Part shown: piece after piece, positions 52,664 to 59,263 of the stretch | How the letters are laid out: every line of letters starts with the position of its first letter | How positions within the stretch are numbered: the stretch's first letter is position 1 | IMG/VR virus record: IMGVR_UViG_3300042923_000474 | Span: 1-64,000 of that record | Origin: a virus | DNA length: 64,000 nucleotides | Strand: one strand, 5' to 3' | Program-made: the position numbers and the translations under genes | Notes under the pieces: model-generated | What the model saw: only the letters and a program-made list of their open reading frames with translations | Told to the model about the DNA's origin: nothing | Databases searched by the model: none

Positions 52664-53118
52664 GCGTGACGTACTTCGTAGTTGCAAAGCCCGGTCAGAT
52701 CAAGAAGGCCCCCAACCTGCAGTATGCGGCCTACGTCGGAACGCTTGCAGGCTTCAAAGCTGAAACCGGTGACACCCTCAAAGAGTTCCAGATCACTACC
52801 CTCAGCGAACACGCGTCCAAGCATGTCTCGGTGATGGTGGCTACGCTGAACTCCGCTAACTTCCACAGCGATAAGGTGTACTTCATTGTAGACCTCGGCT
52901 ATGAGAAGTTGGATGATTTGGTGGATGACATCAACGCAGACCTCTGCTCAATGAAGTGGCGTTGGGTGGCATCGTGGTTGGCCGAGTGGACGCTAGAGGT
53001 TGGCGTTCACGATTATCAGGTGGCAGGCTTCAGAGACACTGCTGTTCAGGCACTGATCTTTGACCACGGCGCTGCCAAGGTACGCAAGAACTTCATCACT
53101 GACCTGGCTGCGGTCTAG
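52660..53118 (+). CDS. Unknown small protein, candidate early gene
   Basis: 152 residues starting MSVTYFVVAKPGQIK. Alpha/beta, no membrane segment, no motif recognised (features include VSVMVATLNSANFHSD and a Trp pair SMKWRWVASWLAEW). It is the first full gene after the P4 element. Being controlled by the same element as chimallin and RNAP genes, it is likely expressed early. It lies between a structural operon and the replication helicase, so it is not part of either by transcription. Confidence 0.7.
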   Translation: MSVTYFVVAKPGQIKKAPNLQYAAYVGTLAGFKAETGDTLKEFQITTLSEHASKHVSVMVATLNSANFHSDKVYFIVDLGYEKLDDLVDDINADLCSMKWRWVASWLAEWTLEVGVHDYQVAGFRDTAVQALIFDHGAAKVRKNFITDLAAV

Positions 53119-53127
53119 GAGAAACAC

Positions 53128-53577
53128 ATGAGCTTTACATTTGTTCACCACGCTCCATTGGGTCGTGGCGTTGATCCAAACAGCGAAGGCGACGTTCGCT
53201 ATCTGTACAGCTATCTGGATTTCTTGGATGGCGTTGATACCGGTGGTTCTTACATCGGTGGTGGTGTTGTGTTCCCGGACGTGGAAGACCCTGAGTTTGA
53301 GATTCAGATCTATCGCATCCTGGACCAGAACGTCCACAACGAAAAGCTGTACCTGATCTTTGAAATAAACATGGACCTCAAAGTCATGCTGACCGATAAG
53401 GGCCCTCTCTGGGATCGAGTTATGCGTCAGGTTAAATGGCACACCACCGAAGGCGGCGGCGGGCAGTGTGTAAATATCTATCAGGCAGGCAACGCAGCGG
53501 TGTTCGTCCTTGAATCCAATAAAGGAATGGACAGCGTCATTACCCAACAGTCCCGCTCGCAGTTTAAGGCGGTCTAA
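53128..53577 (+). CDS. Unknown small protein, candidate early gene
   Basis: 149 residues with a TAGGAG site 9 bases after the previous stop. Mixed alpha/beta with a Gly-rich turn (GGSYIGGGVVF) and a second GGGG segment (TTEGGGGQCVNIY). Resembles the 52660 protein in length and general strand pattern but not clearly in sequence. No family recognised. Confidence 0.7.
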   Translation: MSFTFVHHAPLGRGVDPNSEGDVRYLYSYLDFLDGVDTGGSYIGGGVVFPDVEDPEFEIQIYRILDQNVHNEKLYLIFEINMDLKVMLTDKGPLWDRVMRQVKWHTTEGGGGQCVNIYQAGNAAVFVLESNKGMDSVITQQSRSQFKAV

Positions 53578-53589
53578 CAGGAGAATGCA

Positions 53590-53946
53590 ATGTACGGTAA
53601 TAACAAGTTCGGTGAGGAGATAATCCCAGCTGATCCTGAAATGCACATCCACCACACTGAATTCTACAAACGGAATCCACTGGCTCGACGGCTGGCAGAT
53701 TCTCCTTTAAAGAAGATTGGCCTCTTGCATGTATTGGTACTACTCTTCTTCATTGGCCTTGGAGCTACTTATGCATTACAAGAACTGGTCGGCACTGGAC
53801 TTGGCACTGATCCTGGAGTTGACACTCCAAAAGGATGGGGACAAGCAAGAGAATATCCGCTCAACCTTAACCAGCCTGTCGAGCCCCGACAAGGTGTGGA
53901 AACACGGGGACGAGTCTCTGCCTCTGTACTGCCGGAGTCTGCTTGA
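53590..53946 (+). CDS. Small single-pass membrane protein, overlapping the next gene
   Basis: 118 residues with an AGGAGA site. Charged N-terminal 40 residues, one hydrophobic segment (IGLLHVLVLLFFIGLGATYAL, about residues 43-63), then a Pro/Gly/Asn-rich tail. Topology is likely N-in, tail out. The last 176 bases overlap a gene in another frame (53771-54187). No lipobox or spanin signature. Its position after two soluble candidates makes it a possible membrane partner. Function unknown. Confidence 0.68.
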   Translation: MYGNNKFGEEIIPADPEMHIHHTEFYKRNPLARRLADSPLKKIGLLHVLVLLFFIGLGATYALQELVGTGLGTDPGVDTPKGWGQAREYPLNLNQPVEPRQGVETRGRVSASVLPESA

Positions 53947-54187
53947 CTTACCCGACCCTGTGAAGGCCACACGCGATGTGGTCAACAACTTCTACGAGCT
54001 GTTCACACAGTCGGACGAGTTTGAAGAACAGGTCAGCGTCAGCGAGACGGTAGAAGCAAAGCTTACTGATGCATTGCTCGATACAGTGGCTTCGGTTTAC
54101 CACGAACTGGTGGCGGACGACCTCACCCAACGTCTCCGCGATATCGGTACTGGAAAGATTCCTTTGGATCAGGTACACGTAGTCTGA
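53771..54187 (+). CDS. Small unknown protein, out-of-frame overlap
   Basis: 138 residues from ATG 53771, preceded by GGAG at 6 bases, inside the 53590 gene and in a different frame. The ORF is also open earlier (53717), but the start with a site is 53771. Soluble, acidic and helical (SVSETVEAKLTDALLDTVASVYHEL). The arrangement gives two products over 176 shared bases. No family recognised. Confidence 0.62.
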   Translation: MHYKNWSALDLALILELTLQKDGDKQENIRSTLTSLSSPDKVWKHGDESLPLYCRSLLDLPDPVKATRDVVNNFYELFTQSDEFEEQVSVSETVEAKLTDALLDTVASVYHELVADDLTQRLRDIGTGKIPLDQVHVV

Positions 54188-54201
54188 CTGCGGCATAAAG
54201 C

Positions 54202-54229
54202 CTCCCTCCCACCTACGGGTGGGAGGGAG
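54202..54229. terminator. Bidirectional terminator between convergent genes
   Basis: CTCCCTCCCAC / GTGGGAGGGAG-type stem with CTACG loop. CGGCATAA on the left and TTATGCTG on the right form an outer inverted repeat, and a T run follows on the right. Confidence 0.82.
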
Positions 54230-54256
54230 TTATGCTGTCACTGTTTTTTTTTTGTC

Positions 54257-55807
54257 TTAGAAGTCAGTCATGAAGTTGGTCATGTCAGCCTGATCTTCAC
54301 CGACCTTACGCATGGAGCGATCTGGACCATTGACGTCATCAGGGAAACCAGGCGCCAGGTTCTCCGAGAACTTGTACACCCAGTACAGGTCACGACTTGG
54401 GGTGATGGAACTGATACGGTGCTTACCGCGTCGGTTAGTCAGGTAGGCATTCCCGCCGAACTCAACGATGTGGCAGTAGATCTCCATGTCCAGTTCCTGG
54501 TGTAGGGTACGGCAACCGTCGTAGTAACCACGACCAGCCACTTCGTTAACCAGCTGCTCAGTCACACCCATCTTGGTCAGGTTCAACGCCTCAGACGACA
54601 TCTGGTGCGCTGTGATCAAACCAATCTTCTTCTTGTTGAAGAAGTTACGCACTCGGGAGTACAGGTTCTTGACGTCAGCCCCTGTCATGCCCTGAGTACA
54701 GCCTTCCTTGTTCAACTTCGCCAGGTAGTCGATCACACACAGCTGGATCTCGTAACCGAGCTTCTCGTAGTATTCGATCAGGGCGAACAGTTTACGGAAG
54801 TTGGAGTTGTCAGGGTCAACCCGGATGAACTCAACCTTCCAACCATTCTTCTCCAAACGATCCTTAACAACCGCCGACACCTCTTCAATCGACATGTTGA
54901 TGGTTTTAGGATCGACACGAATACCTTGCTCATTGAGCATGATCTGTGCGTAGACGCCTTTGTAGTTGTCCTCCACCGACTGCTCGTAAGAGATGTGCAG
55001 CAGTAGAGGAATCCTGCCGGGCGTGACCAGCGGGAAGTTGTACTGCGCTGCCTGCCGGAAATAGTTCAGCACCTTACCGGATTTGAAGTTGTGAGACAGA
55101 GCCGAGACGCAGAGCACGTCCACACGACGCAGGCCTTCCGCATCACCGAATGCACGGTTGTCACCCTGCCAGCCAAACTTGAAGACATAGTCAGCGATTG
55201 GGTCGTCTTCACCTTCTTCTGACTTGAACTGATCTTTGATGTTATCGAGTTCGCCAACAGCGATACGCTCCATCACACCCAGATCTTCTAGGCCACCTAC
55301 GCCGCCCACGCGGTGATAAGGTTCGAGTTCCAGAACCAGATCACGAACGAATGTGGACCAGTCAATCTTGGCCCCTTCGAACATGAGCTTACGGCGAGCC
55401 TTCGCAATGATTTGATCTACAGCCAACTTAGCCTGATAGCTTTGGATGTCGTAGATGGTGCGATCGCGGTACTGGGCCATCTTCTCATTGTCGTCTGAGA
55501 TGTCCAAGAACCCGATGAACGCTTCAACAATAAACGACTCGCCCTGTGCGTTCATCGTTATTCTTTGAAGTAGGTCCTCACGGCCGACTGGTGTGCCTTC
55601 GCCGACACACTGCACCAACCACCCGGCCGTGCTAAGCAGGCCTTCAAGGATTTCTCGCCCGTAGTCGTTCTCTGCACCGGCGTTGGGTAACTCCGTGGTG
55701 TTGATAATCTCACGAGCCAAAGTGAGTATGTCATCACTGCGAGTCCCGAGCAGGCCTTCGACGTGCAGCAACGAAATGACTTTGATCAGCAGGAGTTTGT
55801 TATCCAT
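54257..55807 (-). CDS. DnaB-like replicative helicase
   Basis: 516 residues with an AGGA site. The C-terminal RecA-like part has the Walker B block LCVIDYLAKLN (Asp360) and the DnaB-type follow-up LITAHQMSSEALNL (His401/Gln402 in the sensor position), placed as in DnaB. The Walker A is odd: SALSHNFKSGKV (residues 235-246) keeps GK but lacks the leading Gly and the Ser/Thr after Lys. phiKZ-like helicases also look unusual here, from memory. The N-terminal 150 residues are helical as in DnaB. Replication fork unwinding is the likely role. The start codon shares a CATG with the divergent gene at 55806. Confidence 0.78.
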   Translation of the reverse strand: MDNKLLLIKVISLLHVEGLLGTRSDDILTLAREIINTTELPNAGAENDYGREILEGLLSTAGWLVQCVGEGTPVGREDLLQRITMNAQGESFIVEAFIGFLDISDDNEKMAQYRDRTIYDIQSYQAKLAVDQIIAKARRKLMFEGAKIDWSTFVRDLVLELEPYHRVGGVGGLEDLGVMERIAVGELDNIKDQFKSEEGEDDPIADYVFKFGWQGDNRAFGDAEGLRRVDVLCVSALSHNFKSGKVLNYFRQAAQYNFPLVTPGRIPLLLHISYEQSVEDNYKGVYAQIMLNEQGIRVDPKTINMSIEEVSAVVKDRLEKNGWKVEFIRVDPDNSNFRKLFALIEYYEKLGYEIQLCVIDYLAKLNKEGCTQGMTGADVKNLYSRVRNFFNKKKIGLITAHQMSSEALNLTKMGVTEQLVNEVAGRGYYDGCRTLHQELDMEIYCHIVEFGGNAYLTNRRGKHRISSITPSRDLYWVYKFSENLAPGFPDDVNGPDRSMRKVGEDQADMTNFMTDF

Positions 55808-56345
55808 GTACCGGTCCTATATGTTCGGAGGTCGAGACTACCAACCGGGGGCGATTAACCTTATCGCTGTACCTCGGTGGCTCGACTTGGCTTTTAAATC
55901 GAAGGGAGTGACGGTCGAGCAAGCCATCGGGCTCGATCCTCAACTGGGATTCACTGACTGTCGCAGTACGCAGTTCGTTGCGCCTATAGTGTCATCCCAA
56001 GAGGTTGACTTTCACAACACTGTCACGTGGGGATTGGCCGATTACCTATTCCCTGAGCCTAAGCAACGAGGCAACCGTGACGAACTATATGCGAAACTTG
56101 TGCGCGATTGGCACGGGGTTCCTCTTGTAAAAGGGCTGAAGGTTAACCTCCACCCTATTATCTTGGGGAGCAATCTCATTGGTCTGTACCACGTCGAGGA
56201 AGAACCCGGTGTGACCGATACAGATTTATATGGGCGTATTCTGCGATGCGCACATACCTTGGCTTATAGCAAAATCGGTGTCGGTGCTTTCGGCTGCGAC
56301 TTGATTAAGGATGTGTTGTACGAGATTTCGCTGGGTCAGCAATGA
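55806..56345 (+). CDS. Unknown protein with shared divergent start
   Basis: 179 residues from ATG 55806 (AGGAG 10 bases upstream, inside the helicase gene), overlapping the helicase start codon by 2 bases on the other strand. A second ATG at 55821 lacks a good site. Alpha/beta with a possible beta-hairpin core and no motif that I recognise. It ends 127 bases before the major capsid gene, with a palindrome between. Function unknown; a late or capsid-related role is a guess from position. Confidence 0.68.
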   Translation: MYRSYMFGGRDYQPGAINLIAVPRWLDLAFKSKGVTVEQAIGLDPQLGFTDCRSTQFVAPIVSSQEVDFHNTVTWGLADYLFPEPKQRGNRDELYAKLVRDWHGVPLVKGLKVNLHPIILGSNLIGLYHVEEEPGVTDTDLYGRILRCAHTLAYSKIGVGAFGCDLIKDVLYEISLGQQ

Positions 56346-56424
56346 TCTGGCACAAGGATCTGTAACGACGGCTCGCCCGTAGTAACAGGTATCATATAGC
56401 GAACGTATTTCAACGGGTCGCTTC

Positions 56425-56438
56425 GTTAGTCGACTAAC
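56425..56438. repeat. 14-bp perfect palindrome upstream of capsid gene
   Basis: GTTAGTCGACTAAC, 35 bases before the capsid ATG. It could form a short RNA hairpin in the leader or be a protein-binding operator. No other copy was noticed in the window. Confidence 0.5.
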
Positions 56439-56472
56439 ACAAACGCAGCATCCAGTAACTGGAGAGTCATAC

Positions 56473-58794
56473 ATGAACGTGTTTTCTTTGGCAGGTGGTG
56501 CTCAGGCTCCCCTGGACACCTTGGTGGCGAGCCTCAACGCAAGCTTCAAGAACCGCAAGTCCGAGTTCGGCGACCACATGATCAAAGGTATGGTCATGGC
56601 TGTCGAAGGCCTTGACGATACCACTCAGGCCAACCTGCGCGCGTCGCTGGGCAGCCTGAAAACCATGATCGTTGAATCGTTCTCCGAAGTCGAGAACAAC
56701 CTCAACCTCGGCCACCTGGGCGACGTTGAAGCGAAAGATGCCAACGGCACCACCATCAAGTCGGATACCGCCGGCCTGAACGAAAACCAACTGCGCGCTG
56801 CTACCGCCGTCGCAATGGCTTTCAGCGATCCTGAAGCTTACGCTTTGGCCGCGACCAACACCGCTACTCCAAGCGGCGCTCAAGCTGTTACCATGGCCTC
56901 TGAAGGCCTGGGTGGTCAGCTGCAGCACTTCAGCAAATCCGTCATGGCCCAGGAAGCGTTCTCTGAACAACCTCTGCGCCAAATGATGGGCTGGTCCGTG
57001 ACCCTCGCTGCTGCCAACGCCCGTCAAGACGCGTTCGCCGAAGCCTGGTTCCCGACCACCGTTCTGACTCCGGCCGACGCCGGTCTGACTCTGTCCATCG
57101 CCCGCTCCATGATCGTCAACACTCCGATCCACGAGCTGAACGGTGCACCGAACAACCTGAACCGCGTCAACCTGATCGATGCTGCTCGTAACCCAGAAAT
57201 CCTGGAAGACGAAAGCACCCGCATCATCCCGGTTGTTCCTCAGGACACCAACAGCCCGATCCGTGACTTCCTGATCGCCGACTTCGGCATCCAGAACGTC
57301 GACATCGATGGCTTCAAGGTTCCAACCGCTCCGCTGAAGTTCGGCGCTGTTGGCTTGATCAACGTCTCCACTCCTTCGCACCTGGCTCAGGCTGGCGTGA
57401 TGGATCTGACCGACGCCATCGGCCAGGGCGCTCGTCTGGAATACCTCGTTGGTAAACTGGGCGACGACTACCTGCGTATCAACGTGCGCAACCTGGCGAC
57501 CTCGGGCTTCCTGCCTGCTCAAGAAGGTGAAGCGCCTCGTCAAGTCCTGAGCTTCGTTGCTCAAGATCTGCCGATCCACGCTGGCACCCGCACCGTTTCC
57601 GGCGCCGTCATCGACTGGCCGGAAGTTGTGAACAACGAACTGACCATCCGCTACGCGGTTGACGTCACTGGTTCGTTGGACCTGCAAACCACCGAAGCTC
57701 GTGTCAACGGTGCCATCATCGGCATCAGCGCTGTCCTGGACAAGGATGGTAACGAGATCTCGCTGGAAGACGGCATCGGCAAAACCGTTGCTGACAAGTT
57801 CAAGGCGGACTTCAAGCTGGAAGGCTGGTACCCATTCGCCGTGCGTACCAACGAAAACCGTCGTCAGCTCGGCAAACTGCTGGACGTGCTGGAACAGCGC
57901 TACTGCTACGGCATCCCGCTGACCGCACCGATCTCGGTTCCGGCTCCTGTTGGCTCCAACAAGCCAGCTCAGAACCTGGAAGCTCTGATCTCCGCTCAGC
58001 GCCGCCGTTGCTCGAACGCTGCGATCACCACCCTGATCAACCACGCTGGTCTGCTCGCAGACTACATGGCTGGTAAGCGCCGTAAAGGCACCATGCCTCA
58101 GCTGGGTTCGATCGGTCGTCTGGTCGTGCATCCGTTCTACGAGAAGCGTGTTATCGACGCCGCCGCTGCCGTGCAAACCCTGCGCGACAACGACAAAGCG
58201 CTCGACATCGCTGCGCTGCTCACCAACACCATCAAGGATCTGGCAGCCGACATGCTGATCCAGTCGGCATACCCTGCCGCGCTGGAAGCTTCGCTGACTG
58301 GTTCCAAGTCGGTGAAACTGCTGGTTGGTACCGACATCAAAATCGGTCAGCACCTGCAAGTGGTTGGTGATCTGCGTACCTTCGGTCCGATGTTCAGCAA
58401 CATGACCGTTGTGACCACCCTGAACAAGAAGATGGACAACCGCGTCTTCCTGACGCTGACCCGCGACAGCGAGTCGAATGTCCCTGACGTACTTCAGTTC
58501 GGCTGGCACGCGTTCATGCCTGAGCTGGTTTCCGTTGTTCAGGTTACCCGTCACGGCAACACCCGTCAGGAAGCAACTGTGCAATCGCGTTACCTGCACA
58601 TTTGCAACCTGCCAATCCTGGCCGAAATCGAAGTGAAGAACCTGTCTCAGGCTCTCTACAACAAATCGGCCATGCGCGTCGAGCTTACTCAGGAGTCGGA
58701 GTTTCCCGTTGTCCCTGGCGACGGTACTGACCCAGACGCAGGTGGTACTGCCGGCGGTGCTGGTACTGGCAGCGGCACCCAACCAGGCGCCTAA
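56473..58794 (+). CDS. Major capsid protein (phiKZ gp120-like), with cleavable propeptide
   Basis: 773 residues with a GGAG site. Size, strong codon optimisation, position near nvRNAP beta N (gp120-gp123 in phiKZ), and the processing signals all point to the major capsid protein. VMAVE (Glu45) and TMASE (Glu144) fit the phiKZ-type prohead protease rule of cutting after Glu in A/S/G-x-E. phiKZ gp120 is cut at about residue 163, so Glu144 (GLGGQ follows) is the likely mature N terminus, leaving about 629 residues. The mature body has an HK97-like pattern of long E-loop and mixed alpha/beta, and ends in a Gly/Thr/Asp-rich tail (GGTAGGAGTGSGTQ), which is probably disordered. Confidence 0.88.
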   Translation: MNVFSLAGGAQAPLDTLVASLNASFKNRKSEFGDHMIKGMVMAVEGLDDTTQANLRASLGSLKTMIVESFSEVENNLNLGHLGDVEAKDANGTTIKSDTAGLNENQLRAATAVAMAFSDPEAYALAATNTATPSGAQAVTMASEGLGGQLQHFSKSVMAQEAFSEQPLRQMMGWSVTLAAANARQDAFAEAWFPTTVLTPADAGLTLSIARSMIVNTPIHELNGAPNNLNRVNLIDAARNPEILEDESTRIIPVVPQDTNSPIRDFLIADFGIQNVDIDGFKVPTAPLKFGAVGLINVSTPSHLAQAGVMDLTDAIGQGARLEYLVGKLGDDYLRINVRNLATSGFLPAQEGEAPRQVLSFVAQDLPIHAGTRTVSGAVIDWPEVVNNELTIRYAVDVTGSLDLQTTEARVNGAIIGISAVLDKDGNEISLEDGIGKTVADKFKADFKLEGWYPFAVRTNENRRQLGKLLDVLEQRYCYGIPLTAPISVPAPVGSNKPAQNLEALISAQRRRCSNAAITTLINHAGLLADYMAGKRRKGTMPQLGSIGRLVVHPFYEKRVIDAAAAVQTLRDNDKALDIAALLTNTIKDLAADMLIQSAYPAALEASLTGSKSVKLLVGTDIKIGQHLQVVGDLRTFGPMFSNMTVVTTLNKKMDNRVFLTLTRDSESNVPDVLQFGWHAFMPELVSVVQVTRHGNTRQEATVQSRYLHICNLPILAEIEVKNLSQALYNKSAMRVELTQESEFPVVPGDGTDPDAGGTAGGAGTGSGTQPGA

Positions 58795-58827
58795 TCCGTA
58801 AGGGTTGGTAACTGGCTAAACATAGAG

Positions 58828-58845
58828 GCCAGCCTTCGGGCTGGC
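58828..58845 (+). terminator. Terminator hairpin after capsid gene
   Basis: GCCAGCC / GGCTGGC stem (TTCG loop), followed by TTTTATGCCGTCG, the full TTTATGCYGTC tag. It closes the capsid gene and faces the minus-strand microgene at 58861. Confidence 0.8.
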
Positions 58846-58860
58846 TTTTATGCCGTCGTT

Positions 58861-58989
58861 TCATTTCTGCTTGACCTTACCTTCCACAGCTTCCTTGAGC
58901 AGAACCTTATCCAGCGAGTAGTTAGTGGCAGCACGACGCTGTTGCTTGTAGATTGCCATGCAGTCGATTTGATGAAAAGCAGGTTTCAT
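58861..58989 (-). CDS. Microprotein of 42 residues
   Basis: ATG at 58989 with a perfect AGGAGG 6 bases upstream, and stop TGA (58861-58863) next to the capsid terminator tag. The product starts MKPAFHQIDCMAIYK, is basic (net positive, Lys/Arg-rich end) and helical, with no membrane segment. The strong site and normal codons make it a credible gene although short. No family recognised; it may be a small regulator or host-targeting peptide. Opposite strand to all neighbours. Confidence 0.65.
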   Translation of the reverse strand: MKPAFHQIDCMAIYKQQRRAATNYSLDKVLLKEAVEGKVKQK

Positions 58990-59016
58990 AATAGCCTCCT
59001 AGTTTAAACGAAATAC

Positions 59017-59038
59017 AAACCTAAATTATCAATGTGAG
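59017..59038 (+). promoter_or_regulatory. Promoter-like element P5, upstream of RNAP beta N operon
   Basis: Copy with ACCTAAATTATCAATGTGA, nearest to P2. It lies between the microgene start and the plus-strand operon 59132-61976. Confidence 0.6.
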
Positions 59039-59131
59039 CCTACTGTCAATAGCGGCCCTATTGAAAGTCTGTTCAAGCGGTATGCGTAACCCCCGACGCC
59101 ATATCTGACCCATTGACTGGGAGTAGTGCAA

Positions 59132-59263
59132 ATGGAAGTTGGTTTAAAGGCCAGCTCGATCCGATACCATCTGCCGGCACCGGAGCAGTTCAATGACACT
59201 AACCATCAGTGTCCCGGACAGGATTATCGAGGAGATCCCAATTGCAGAGATGGAATGGTTTAA
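59132..59263 (+). CDS. Possible short leader ORF, 43 codons
   Basis: ATG with GGGAG 8 bases upstream (MEVGLKASSIRYHLPAPEQ...), overlapping the 59193 gene in another frame by 71 bases. Two of the five element-driven units (this and 52637) begin with a short overlapping ORF. It may be a real microprotein, a coupling leader, or chance. Confidence 0.35.
   Translation: MEVGLKASSIRYHLPAPEQFNDTNHQCPGQDYRGDPNCRDGMV

Noticed and set aside
53590-54187. Spanin pair (Rz/Rz1-like) reading of the overlapping genes
   Set aside because: The architecture is similar, but the second product has no lipobox or signal and the first has no periplasmic coiled coil.
56467-58782. 771-residue minus-strand ORF opposite the capsid gene
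   Set aside because: Same cause: biased codons make the antisense frame open. Low-complexity Val/Asp/Gln product and no start signal.
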